Source: Schlegelella_A sp038318385
GTDB taxonomy: Bacteria > Pseudomonadota > Gammaproteobacteria > Burkholderiales > Burkholderiaceae_C
DNA: 16,024 bases
Assembly (NCBI GenBank): GCA_038318385.1
Contig: JBBQCD010000085.1
Span: forward strand, 1 to 16,024
Direction: 5' to 3'
Shown: piece after piece, positions 7,124 to 13,302 of the stretch
Numbering within the stretch: the stretch's first letter is position 1
How the letters are laid out: every line of letters begins with the position of its first letter
Position numbers and translations under genes: made by a program
Notes under the pieces: generated by a model
Told to the model about the DNA's origin: nothing
Database searches by the model: none
What the model saw: the letters and a program-made list of their open reading frames with translations, nothing else

Positions 7124-7774
7124 CTAATGCGTCGCCGCTTGGCTGCCCCAGAGCTCCTTCAGGCGCGCGTCGCGACCGCAGCTGAGGCGGTAGAAGTTGT
7201 AGCGGACCGTGTTCTTGCGGTAGTAGTCCTGGTGATACTCCTCGGCGGGGTAGAACGGGCCGCCCATGACGACGTCGGTGACGACCGGCTCCTTGAACGG
7301 CTTGTTCTTCTCGAGCGCCGCCTTCGACGCCTGGGCGATGCGCAACTGGTCGGCATCCTGGGCGAAGATCGCCGTGCGGTAGGGCGAGCCGGCGTCGCAG
7401 AACTGCCGGTCCTTGGTCGTCGGATCGATCGTCCGCCAGTAATGCTCGACGAGCTTGTCGTAGCTCACCTTCTTCGGGTCGAAGACGATCAGGACTGCTT
7501 CGGCGTGGCCGGTGTGCTTGCCGGAGACCTGCTCGTAGGTCGGGTTGGCGACGTTGCCGCCGGTGTATCCGGAGGTCGTGGAAAGGACGCCGTCGACCTT
7601 GTCGAAGTCGGACTCCACGCACCAGAAGCAGCCGCCGGCGAAGACTGCCTTCGCGGCACCCGGCGGCACCGCCGGCTGCGGCGCCATCGCCGAGCCCTGG
7701 GCCCAGGCCATGCCGCCGGCAACCAGCAACAGGGTGGCGGCGATCGAGTTGCGCACGGTGTGGATGAGCTTCAT
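7124..7774 (-). CDS. msrA: Exported peptide-methionine (S)-S-oxide reductase
   Basis: 216 residues. Reduces the S epimer of methionine sulfoxide in proteins. The catalytic motif GGCFWC is at residues 47-52 (nucleophile Cys49), followed by the family signatures GYTGG, Y.QVSGKHTGHAE, and further cysteines in RQFCDAG and near the C terminus (LSCGRD, Cys199) that can act in resolving the disulfide. The first 25 residues (hydrophobic segment ATLLLVAGGMAWA) form a Sec signal peptide, so the enzyme should act in the periplasm, where it would need an envelope reductant such as a DsbD-type protein (inference; none is in the window). ATG 7774 overlaps the msrB stop as ATGA, so the two are translationally coupled. 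Confidence 0.95.
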   Translation of the reverse strand: MKLIHTVRNSIAATLLLVAGGMAWAQGSAMAPQPAVPPGAAKAVFAGGCFWCVESDFDKVDGVLSTTSGYTGGNVANPTYEQVSGKHTGHAEAVLIVFDPKKVSYDKLVEHYWRTIDPTTKDRQFCDAGSPYRTAIFAQDADQLRIAQASKAALEKNKPFKEPVVTDVVMGGPFYPAEEYHQDYYRKNTVRYNFYRLSCGRDARLKELWGSQAATH

Positions 7775-8262
7775 GCGGCCGCCGGAACGAAGTTGAGGGC
7801 GACGCCATTGTTGCAGTAGCGCTTGCCGGTCGGCGCCGGTCCGTCGTCGAAGATGTGGCCCTGGTGGCCCTCGCAGCGGGCGCAGTGGTACTCGGTGCGC
7901 TCCATGAAGAGCTTCCGGTCGGTCTTGGTGCCGACCGCGCCGGGGAGCGCGGCGTAGAAGCTGGGCCAGCCGGTGCCACTCTCGAACTTGGTTTCAGACG
8001 AGAACAGCGGCAATGCGCAGCCGGCGCACTGGAACACGCCCTTGCGCTTTTCCTGGTTCAACGGGCTCGTGCCGGGTCGTTCGGTGCCCTCCTGGCGCAG
8101 CACCGCGTACTGGTTCGGGTTGAGGCGCTTCTTCCACTCCGCATCGGACAGGCGCAGGGCATCGGTGCGCGGCGCGGGCGTCGGTGCCTGGGCCTGCGCC
8201 TGAACGGCGCGGCCGCCGAAGCCGAGGGCGGACAGCATGGCGAGGAGATTGCGGCGGGTCAT
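7771..8262 (-). CDS. msrB: Exported peptide-methionine (R)-S-oxide reductase
   Basis: 163 residues. Reduces the R epimer of methionine sulfoxide, complementing MsrA. Zinc-binding pairs are CAGC (Cys79, Cys82) and CARC (Cys127, Cys130); the catalytic site is GKRYCNNGVALNF (Cys150), with the GTGWPSF signature at 96-102 and HIFDDGP. The N terminus TRRNLLAMLSALGFGG carries a twin arginine followed by a hydrophobic stretch and AQA sites, fitting Tat export. Start at 8262 is supported by GGAG 9 nt upstream; ATG 8289 would add 9 residues before the signal and has no binding site. First gene of msrB-msrA, with ATGA overlap. No separate Cys before the catalytic one at the usual resolving position is obvious. 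Confidence 0.94.
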   Translation of the reverse strand: MTRRNLLAMLSALGFGGRAVQAQAQAPTPAPRTDALRLSDAEWKKRLNPNQYAVLRQEGTERPGTSPLNQEKRKGVFQCAGCALPLFSSETKFESGTGWPSFYAALPGAVGTKTDRKLFMERTEYHCARCEGHQGHIFDDGPAPTGKRYCNNGVALNFVPAAA

Positions 8263-8522
8263 GGTCGAGGACTCCAGGGTGATCTGCACAGGGGTTGGTC
8301 GAGGGCGGCGCCTGAAACTTTCATCGGCACGCCCGGTCGCGCCGGGTACCGCCAGGTACTGCCGGGGATGACCGTCAGCGCCAAGATACGCGATATCGGA
8401 CTTCTACGCAGGCCGGGCCAGATCGGTTGCAGAAGGTGGGCTTCGACGCGGTGCACGACCTCGAAGGGGTCGGGAACGATGCGCTTCAGCAAGGCGGCGT
8501 GGGCGGCATCGAAGGCTTCCAC
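8259..8522 (-). CDS. Doubtful 87-codon ORF ending in an ATGA overlap with msrB
   Basis: From GTG 8522 an 87-residue frame runs to a TGA that overlaps the msrB ATG as ATGA. The first 40 codons (EAFDAAHAALLKRIVPDPFE, then VVHRVEAHLLQPIWPGLRR) have protein-like character and mostly G/C third positions. The second half (from SPISRILALT on) uses AGA, ATA, AAA, TCA and similar codons, unlike neighbours. There is no clear ribosome binding site. It may be a real small gene, a decayed remnant, or chance in a leader region. I do not recognise a family. Confidence 0.2.
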   Translation of the reverse strand: MEAFDAAHAALLKRIVPDPFEVVHRVEAHLLQPIWPGLRRSPISRILALTVIPGSTWRYPARPGVPMKVSGAALDQPLCRSPWSPRP

Positions 8523-8664
8523 GGTGGCCGGTCCAGCGTCGCGCGACGCCGCGGCATGCGCGCATGCGGCCGCGCCAGGCAGGGGGGGTGAACGGCACGC
8601 GCAAGTCGAACCTGGGCCCGTGTCGACGACAGGGTCGTGCGCGCCGAGCGCAGGAGGGCGGAAG
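8263..8664. other. 402-nt structured gap upstream of msrBA
   Basis: Apart from the doubtful ORF, this gap holds several perfect palindromes: GCGTCGCGCGACGC (8536-8549) and GCATGCGCGCATGC (8554-8567), 4 nt apart; CGATATCG near 8391-8398; and two small hairpins, CCCGG-TCGCG-CCGGG (8332-8346) and TACC-GCCA-GGTA (8347-8358). It should carry the msrBA promoter, but I cannot point to a clear -35/-10 pair. Confidence 0.45.
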
Positions 8665-9426
8665 CTAGTCCTGTCGCTCGGGTGACCTGCCGACGTTCGC
8701 GGGGGGCTCGACTGCCGTCCGCACTCCGTGTTCCCAGACCTCCTCGGCACTGCGAAAGAGGTTCCCACCCGGGGCGAATGCCGCCGGATCCGTGGCCAGA
8801 CGCAGCCACGCCCGGGTGTCGTGATGCTCGCCGGACCGGTCGTCGGCGCGGAAGCGCTCGAGCCAGGCCAGGATGGCGGCGTAGCGCGAAGGATGGGCGC
8901 GTCGCGTCCAGGCCAGGCCGACGAGATCGGCATAGCCTTCCTCGAGCCGCGCGCGCCCCATCTCCAGACGCTGCTCCGCCGTCGCGCTGAAGGCCGCGCC
9001 CTGCGCGCTCTCCTCCGACCCCTCGGCGTGGCCCCGCGCGGCGGCGCCCAGGTCGCCGGGCAACATCCTCCAGCGGCCCTGCACGTGACGCCAGCAGTGT
9101 CCGATCTCGTGCGCGAAGACCGCCTCGACGGTGCTGTCGAAGAGCTCGGGCGCGATGCCATGTTCAAGTGCATCGGCTGCGGGATTGCCGCGCAGCGAGA
9201 GCACGAGCTTGCAGCGCCCCTGGTGAACGCCCATTGCGATCGGCGACGCCCCGGGTTGCGGTCCGGGCTGCACGACGAGGTCCAGCGGCAGCCGCTCGGC
9301 CAGGCCGTGGCGCACCACCGGCATGCCGGCCGCGATCCAGCGCGCCTCGCGCGCCGTCAGGTCGCCGTCGGCGCGCGCCGACGGCGCGCAGAGCACGAGG
9401 GCGGCAAGGCAGATGGGCTTGAGCAT
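8665..9426 (-). CDS. Secreted putative zinc metallopeptidase (HEIGH motif)
   Basis: 253 residues. The signal peptide MLKPICLAALVLCAPSARA is followed by an unfamiliar N-terminal region. The zinc motif HEIGHCWRH has His106 and His110 as ligands and Glu107 as catalytic base; LEEGYADLVGLAW (161-173) offers a glutamate as third ligand about 52 residues later, in the ExxxD pattern of gluzincins. The region around the HEXXH reads as a helix (STVEAVFAHEIGH). I do not recognise a named family; protease activity and substrate are inferred from the motif only. Cysteines at 72 and 111 could pair. No strong ribosome binding site precedes ATG 9426. It lies between mltA and msrB on the same strand but with gaps on both sides, so it may be a separate unit. 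Confidence 0.75.
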   Translation of the reverse strand: MLKPICLAALVLCAPSARADGDLTAREARWIAAGMPVVRHGLAERLPLDLVVQPGPQPGASPIAMGVHQGRCKLVLSLRGNPAADALEHGIAPELFDSTVEAVFAHEIGHCWRHVQGRWRMLPGDLGAAARGHAEGSEESAQGAAFSATAEQRLEMGRARLEEGYADLVGLAWTRRAHPSRYAAILAWLERFRADDRSGEHHDTRAWLRLATDPAAFAPGGNLFRSAEEVWEHGVRTAVEPPANVGRSPERQD

Positions 9427-9476
9427 GGCGGCGAGGGGAGTCTTCCCTTCGGCCAGTTGACGCCGCTGCGCCCGCC

Positions 9477-9506
9477 GGCAAAGCTTCGAAAAGAAGTGGC
9501 TTTGCC
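9477..9506. promoter_or_regulatory. Stem-loop between mltA and the metallopeptidase
   Basis: GGCAAAGC (9477-9484) and GCTTTGCC (9499-9506) form a perfect 8-bp stem; the 14-nt loop contains an inner TTC/GAA pairing. It lies 67 nt after the mltA stop and 50 nt before the metallopeptidase start. No T-run follows on the minus strand, so an intrinsic terminator is not clear; a 5' UTR structure is the alternative. Confidence 0.45.
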
Positions 9507-9573
9507 AGTGTCATCGGTGCGCAGCTCCCCGAGGCCGCGGCGCGCGTGCGCTTTTGCACTTCGCGCCCGCCTT

Positions 9574-10791
9574 TCACGGTGCCGTGACGGCTCCCTTCGG
9601 CCAGAGCACCCACATCCGCAGCGGTTGCTTCATGCGCCCGGCCTGGGCCTCGGCCTCGGCGCCCCAGCCCCAGAAGTAGTCGGCACGGACGGCGCCGACG
9701 ATGGCGCTGCCGGTGTCCTGGGCGACCACGGCGCGGCGCAGCGGTCGGCTCGACAGCGGCTCGGTGGTGTCGAGCCAGGCGATCGTGCCGTAGGGAATGC
9801 TCTGCGGGTCGACGGCGATCGATCGGCCCGGCGTCAACGGCACCGCCTGGGCGCCCTTGGGCCCGACGGCCGGATCCGGCAGCGGCTCTTCGCGGAAGAA
9901 CACGAAGCGCGGATTGCTCCAGAGCAGTTCGTTGATGCGCTGCGGATGCCGTGCCGCCCACTGCCGGATCGCCGGCCATGACGCCTGCTCGAGCTTCAGC
10001 TCGCCGCGCTCGACCAGCCAGCGTCCGACCGAGCGGTAGGGCTGGTCGTTGTGGCCGGCGTAGGCGACGCGGATGAGCTGGTGGCGGCCGTCGGTCTCGC
10101 GGACCCGCAGCCGTCCGGAGCCCTGGATCTGCAGGATCAGGGCGTCCAGAGGATCGGCCACATAGGCCAGTTCGCGACCGCGCAGTGCGGCCTGCGCGGC
10201 GCTCGAACTGTCGATCTCCTGGCGCGTCCAGTACGGCCGGCGGCTGCCCAGGTCACCCGGCGGCGCATAGATCGGAATCCGAAAGCCGTCGCGGGGGATC
10301 CGGGACGCCTCGACCAGCGGCTCGAAGTAGCCGGTGATCAGGCCTTCGCCGACGCCGTCGAGCGACTCGACCCGGTACGGTTGCAGGCGCGCCTCGAGCC
10401 AGTCGCGCACAGCGCGGTCGTCGCCGCCGGGCGCGTCGAGACGGGCGCTCGCGCAGACCGCGTTCCATCCCGGCTGGGGGCGCTCGCAGCTCCTTTCGAA
10501 CGCCGTCCAGACCTCGGCGCTGCGGTCGCTTTCCCAGCCCGGCAGATCGCCCCAGCGGACCGGGACCCAGCGCGCGCGTGGTCGTGTGATCGGCGGGGGG
10601 AGCGGGGCGGCTGCCGGCGCGGCTTCCGGCAAACCGGACCGCGCAGCAGGCGGGGTTTGCGAGGCGGATGCGCGCACCGGCGGTGTCGCGGTTACGGCAA
10701 CCTCCGGCGGCAGGGGCGTGCTCGAGCAGGCCGCCAGCACTCCTAGAATCGCCGCCAGCAAGGCGCGCGCATCGCAAGGGACTCTCGACAT
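9574..10791 (-). CDS. mltA: Membrane-bound lytic murein transglycosylase A
   Basis: 405 residues. Cleaves the glycan MurNAc-GlcNAc bond with formation of 1,6-anhydroMurNAc, anchored in the outer membrane. Seen: signal sequence ending GVLAAC (lipobox, Cys22); a Pro/Ala-rich linker to about residue 75; the MltA barrel with GLITGYFEPL, LQIQGSGRL and a YRSVGRWL segment; and the C-terminal 3D domain SIPYGTIAWLDT ... AQDTGSAI ... RADYFWGWG. The Asp of RADYFWG (Asp371) corresponds by motif to the catalytic Asp308 of E. coli MltA. ATG 10791 sits in CATG, sharing two bases with the start codon of the small plus-strand gene. No Shine-Dalgarno is apparent, and its promoter must lie inside that small gene or beyond. 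The fit to family length is good. Confidence 0.94.
   Translation of the reverse strand: MSRVPCDARALLAAILGVLAACSSTPLPPEVAVTATPPVRASASQTPPAARSGLPEAAPAAAPLPPPITRPRARWVPVRWGDLPGWESDRSAEVWTAFERSCERPQPGWNAVCASARLDAPGGDDRAVRDWLEARLQPYRVESLDGVGEGLITGYFEPLVEASRIPRDGFRIPIYAPPGDLGSRRPYWTRQEIDSSSAAQAALRGRELAYVADPLDALILQIQGSGRLRVRETDGRHQLIRVAYAGHNDQPYRSVGRWLVERGELKLEQASWPAIRQWAARHPQRINELLWSNPRFVFFREEPLPDPAVGPKGAQAVPLTPGRSIAVDPQSIPYGTIAWLDTTEPLSSRPLRRAVVAQDTGSAIVGAVRADYFWGWGAEAEAQAGRMKQPLRMWVLWPKGAVTAP
10744..10749 (+). promoter_or_regulatory. Candidate -10 box for the 33-aa membrane protein gene
   Basis: CCTAGAATC contains TAGAAT; a start about 7 nt downstream would leave a 30-35 nt leader holding AAGGGA (10776-10781) and then ATG 10790. 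The box lies inside the mltA coding region on the other strand. No convincing -35 is seen. The same 9-mer precedes rpe. Confidence 0.4.
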
Positions 10792-10891
10792 GTGGCTGAT
10801 TCTGCTGGAAGCCCTCGGCGCTCTCGCGCTGCTGGTGCTGATCGTCTGGTGGACGATGTTCTCGGGACGGCGCAACGGCGAACGCGAGTAG
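10790..10891 (+). CDS. Small single-pass membrane protein, 33 residues
   Basis: Starts MWLILLEALGALALLVLIVW and ends in the basic tail FSGRRNGERE after WWTM. One transmembrane helix (about residues 2-22) with a positively charged end suggests an inner-membrane protein with N-out/C-in or a hairpin-free anchor. AAGGGA at 10776-10781 is 8 nt before the ATG, a good ribosome binding site, and TAGAAT lies 41 nt upstream of the ATG. The start codon interlocks with that of mltA on the other strand. I believe similar short proteins with an IVWWTMFSGR-like segment occur in other betaproteobacteria, but this is recollection. Function unknown; a link with MltA or ApaG is only positional. Confidence 0.65.
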   Translation: MWLILLEALGALALLVLIVWWTMFSGRRNGERE

Positions 10892-10943
10892 GGCGCGTCG
10901 GGGAAGGCCGCGGCGAGGTCCCGCGCCGACGGCGTCGGACGCG

Positions 10944-11318
10944 TCAGTGGAGCGAGGACGCCAGCGCCAGGCCGAATTCGCCGATCGGCGCCTCGAAGGG
11001 GTGGGCGTCGTCGGTCATGCAGAAGAACGTGCCGCGCATCGTTCCCTGCGGCGTCATCAGGCGCGTCCAGCTGGTGTACTCGAAGGTCTCTCCCGGCTTG
11101 AGCACAGGCTGGTGACCGACCACGGCGAGGCCGCGAACTTCCTCGACGGCCCCATGGGCGTCGGTGATGATCCAGTGACGCGCGATGAGTTGCGCGGTCA
11201 CGTCGCCGCTGTTGACGATGGTCACGGTGTACGCGAAGGCATGCTGGCCTGCAGCCGGATCGGATTGCTCGGGCAGGTGGCGCACCACCACCGAGCAGGA
11301 GAATGCGGGTTTGGCCAT
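10944..11318 (-). CDS. apaG: ApaG protein
   Basis: 124 residues, the usual length of ApaG. This single-domain FnIII-like beta sandwich is linked genetically to Co/Mg efflux (CorD) and to diadenosine tetraphosphate metabolism; its molecular role remains unsettled. Seen: FAYTVTIVNSG, AQLIARHWIITDAHG, VRGLAVVGHQPVLKPGE, FEYTSW and GTMRGTFFCM, all characteristic. The start at ATG 11318 has no Shine-Dalgarno, and a TAGAAT box on the same strand ends only 6 nt upstream, suggesting a leaderless transcript. It diverges from rpe and follows the small membrane protein gene on the opposite strand; mltA, apaG and rpe are neighbours in Burkholderiales as I recall. Confidence 0.96.
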   Translation of the reverse strand: MAKPAFSCSVVVRHLPEQSDPAAGQHAFAYTVTIVNSGDVTAQLIARHWIITDAHGAVEEVRGLAVVGHQPVLKPGETFEYTSWTRLMTPQGTMRGTFFCMTDDAHPFEAPIGEFGLALASSLH

Positions 11319-11324
11319 CGCGAC

Positions 11325-11330
11325 ATTCTA
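11325..11330 (-). promoter_or_regulatory. Candidate apaG -10 box (possible leaderless start)
   Basis: On the minus strand, TAGAAT ends 6 nt before the apaG ATG, with ATGACG (4 of 6 match to TTGACA) 16 nt upstream. The expected transcription start would fall on or beside the A of the start codon. A 13-bp palindrome, GGCGAC-C-GTCGCC (11334-11346), lies in the spacer. Confidence 0.4.
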
Positions 11331-11478
11331 GGTGGCGACCGTCGCCGTCATGGCGCGCGGGTGTCGACGTCGCCGGCATGACGAGAGGGTGACGACGTTC
11401 CCGGCATGCCGCGGTGAGCGCGCCTGATGCCGGACCCGGACCCTGCACGGCACAGGGTTCGCGCGCAACGCAGACCCC

Positions 11479-11484
11479 TAGAAT
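11479..11484 (+). promoter_or_regulatory. Candidate rpe -10 box
   Basis: TAGAAT within CCTAGAATC, identical over 9 nt to the box at 10742-10750. Transcription would begin near 11491, giving a leader of about 70 nt to ATG 11561 or about 19 nt to GTG 11510. No good -35 hexamer is seen at 16-18 nt. Confidence 0.45.
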
Positions 11485-11502
11485 CTTCGCGAAACGGAAA
11501 GT

Positions 11503-11532
11503 AGCGAGCGTGGAACAAGCGAGCGTGGAAAT
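11503..11532 (+). repeat. 15-bp tandem repeat in the rpe 5' region
   Basis: AGCGAGCGTGGAACA (11503-11517) is followed directly by AGCGAGCGTGGAAAT (11518-11532), differing only at the last two bases. Each copy has an in-frame GTG (11510 and 11525). GGAAAG (11496-11501) lies 8 nt before the first GTG, so the repeat may duplicate a translation start. Confidence 0.6.
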
Positions 11533-11560
11533 CAGCGAGTCTGCGAAACCCGAGCGCCCG

Positions 11561-12241
11561 ATGCCGACGTACCGCATTGCCCCCAGCATTCTTTCGGCCG
11601 ACTTCGCGCGACTGGGCGAGGAGGTGCGCGCGGTCATCGCTGCCGGCGCCGACTGGATCCACTTCGACGTGATGGACAACCACTACGTCCCGAACCTGAG
11701 CTTCGGGCCGATGGTCTGCGAGGCGCTGCGTCCGCACGCCGTTCGCGCGGACGGCTTGCGCGTTCCGATCGACGTCCACCTGATGGTCGAGCCGGTGGAC
11801 GCGCTCGCGCTCGCCTTCGCCAAGGCCGGAGCGGACCACATCAGCTTTCATCCCGAGGCGACCGCGCACGTCGACCGTACGCTGCAGTTGATCCGCGACG
11901 AAGGCTGCCGGGCCGGGCTGGTGTTCAACCCGGCGACCTCGCTCGATGTCCTCGAATGGGTGATCGACAAGGTCGACATCGTGCTGCTGATGAGCGTCAA
12001 CCCGGGCTTCGGCGGCCAGAGCTTCATCCCTGCCACGCTGAAGAAGATCGAGGCGGTGCACCGGATCGTCGCCGCGAGTGGCCGCGACATCCGCATCGAG
12101 GTCGATGGCGGCATCAAGACCGACAACATCCGTGAGGTCGCTGCGGCCGGAGCCGACACCTTCGTCGCCGGCAGCGCGATCTTCGGCCAGCGCAACTACA
12201 AGGCGGTGATCGACGCGATGCGCGCACGCCTCGGCGCCTAG
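11561..12241 (+). CDS. rpe: Ribulose-phosphate 3-epimerase
   Basis: 226 residues, normal for the family. Interconverts ribulose-5-phosphate and xylulose-5-phosphate in the pentose phosphate and Calvin cycles; metal-dependent TIM barrel. Seen: APSILSADF (7-15), HFDVMDNHYVPN (His34, catalytic Asp36), DVHLMV, MSVNPGFGGQSFIP, VDGGI with the second catalytic Asp, and GSAIFG for phosphate binding. ATG 11561 is chosen because family members begin just before IAPSILSADF, but it has no binding site; an in-frame GTG at 11510, preceded by GGAAAG, would add 17 residues (VEQASVEISES...). In related genomes rpe is usually followed by gph and trpE; here a CDF transporter follows after 37 nt. Confidence 0.97.
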   Translation: MPTYRIAPSILSADFARLGEEVRAVIAAGADWIHFDVMDNHYVPNLSFGPMVCEALRPHAVRADGLRVPIDVHLMVEPVDALALAFAKAGADHISFHPEATAHVDRTLQLIRDEGCRAGLVFNPATSLDVLEWVIDKVDIVLLMSVNPGFGGQSFIPATLKKIEAVHRIVAASGRDIRIEVDGGIKTDNIREVAAAGADTFVAGSAIFGQRNYKAVIDAMRARLGA

Positions 12242-12278
12242 TGTCGGGCAGGCGGCAGCGTCGACGGCTGGTACGGCG

Positions 12279-13256
12279 ATGAGCGAACACGATCACGATC
12301 ACGCCGCTGGGCATGGTCATTCCCATGCGCATGGCCACGCGCTGGGCGCTCCTGCCGGCGATTTCAGCCGCGCCTTCGCCATCGGCATCGTCCTGAATCT
12401 GGCATTCGTCGCGATCGAGGCGTTCTACGGCTGGCGGGTGAATTCGCTGGCCCTGTTGGCCGACGCTGCGCACAACCTCAGCGACGTAGCCGGGCTCGGC
12501 GTGGCCTGGGCCGGCGCCCTCGCGGGCAATCTCCGACCCGACGCGCGCCACACCTACGGCTGGAAGCGCGCCTCCATCCTGGCGGCGTTCGCCAATGCGG
12601 TGCTTCTGCTCGTGGCCATGGGCTCGCTCGCGTGGGAGGCCGTTGGCCGGCTCGGCTCCGCGCAGCCCCCGGTGCAGGGCGTCCCCGTCATGGTCGTTGC
12701 CGGCATCGGCATCGTCATCAACCTGGGCACGGCACTGCTCTTCATGCGCGGCCGCCACGGCGACATGAACGTCCGCGGCGCCTTCCTCCACATGGCCGGC
12801 GATGCGCTGGTCTCTGCTGGCGTGGTCGTGGCCGGCGCCCTGGCTCTGGCCTTCGGCTGGAACTGGATCGATCCGGTGGCGAGCCTCGTCATCGCCGTCG
12901 TCATCGTGCTGGCGACCTGGAGTCTCTTCCGGCAGTCGCTGCACCTCCTCTTCGACGGCGTGCCGGAAGGCATCGAGCTCGGAGAGGTGCGGGGTGCGCT
13001 CGAGGCCTTGCCCGGAGTCGAGCGCGTGCACGACCTGCACGTCTGGGCCACGGGGACCACCGAGACCGCGCTCACCGCGCATCTGGTGATGCCGCAAGGT
13101 CATCCCGACGACCCGTTCTTCGAGACTGCGAGCGCGCAACTGGCGAAGCGGTTCAGAATCGGCCACGTCACGCTGCAGGTCGTGCGCCGGCCGTCGATGA
13201 CGCCGTGCGACGAGCCCGCGGCGACTGCGGCGACCCGCGGCGCGTCTGCCGGCTGA
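12279..13256 (+). CDS. Cation diffusion facilitator (CzcD/ZitB-like) metal exporter
   Basis: 325 residues. CDF proteins export Zn, Co, Cd or related ions from the cytoplasm in exchange for protons. Eight histidines in the first 20 residues (EHDHDHAAGHGHSHAHGH) form a metal-binding tail. The transport site is visible as ADAAHNLSD (His65, Asp69) in TM2 and HMAGD (His171, Asp175) in TM5, the HD-HD pattern of zinc-preferring members. The GWKRASILAAFANA loop and the C-terminal cytoplasmic domain with HDLHVWATGTTE are typical. Zinc is the likeliest substrate (inference). The start ATG 12279 has only a weak binding site. No metalloregulator (MerR or ArsR type) is adjacent, so control is not apparent; it may be read through from rpe. 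Confidence 0.93.
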   Translation: MSEHDHDHAAGHGHSHAHGHALGAPAGDFSRAFAIGIVLNLAFVAIEAFYGWRVNSLALLADAAHNLSDVAGLGVAWAGALAGNLRPDARHTYGWKRASILAAFANAVLLLVAMGSLAWEAVGRLGSAQPPVQGVPVMVVAGIGIVINLGTALLFMRGRHGDMNVRGAFLHMAGDALVSAGVVVAGALALAFGWNWIDPVASLVIAVVIVLATWSLFRQSLHLLFDGVPEGIELGEVRGALEALPGVERVHDLHVWATGTTETALTAHLVMPQGHPDDPFFETASAQLAKRFRIGHVTLQVVRRPSMTPCDEPAATAATRGASAG

Positions 13257-13266
13257 AGAGGAAAGA

Positions 13267-13302
13267 ATGCATCGCAAGCGAACCGTGTCTGTCCATCCAT
13301 GA
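13267..13302 (+). CDS. Possible 11-aa leader ORF coupled to cbpA
   Basis: ATG 13267 opens MHRKRTVSVHP and stops at TGA 13300-13302, overlapping the cbpA ATG as ATGA. It is preceded by GAGGA (13258-13262, 4 nt spacer), while cbpA has no binding site of its own. This suggests that ribosomes reach cbpA by termination-reinitiation. Too short to judge by coding statistics. Confidence 0.4.
   Translation: MHRKRTVSVHP

Noticed and set aside
11414..11509. Upstream in-frame extension of rpe to 11414
   Set aside because: It would run through the TAGAAT promoter box and is not conserved in character; family length fits ATG 11561, or at most GTG 11510.
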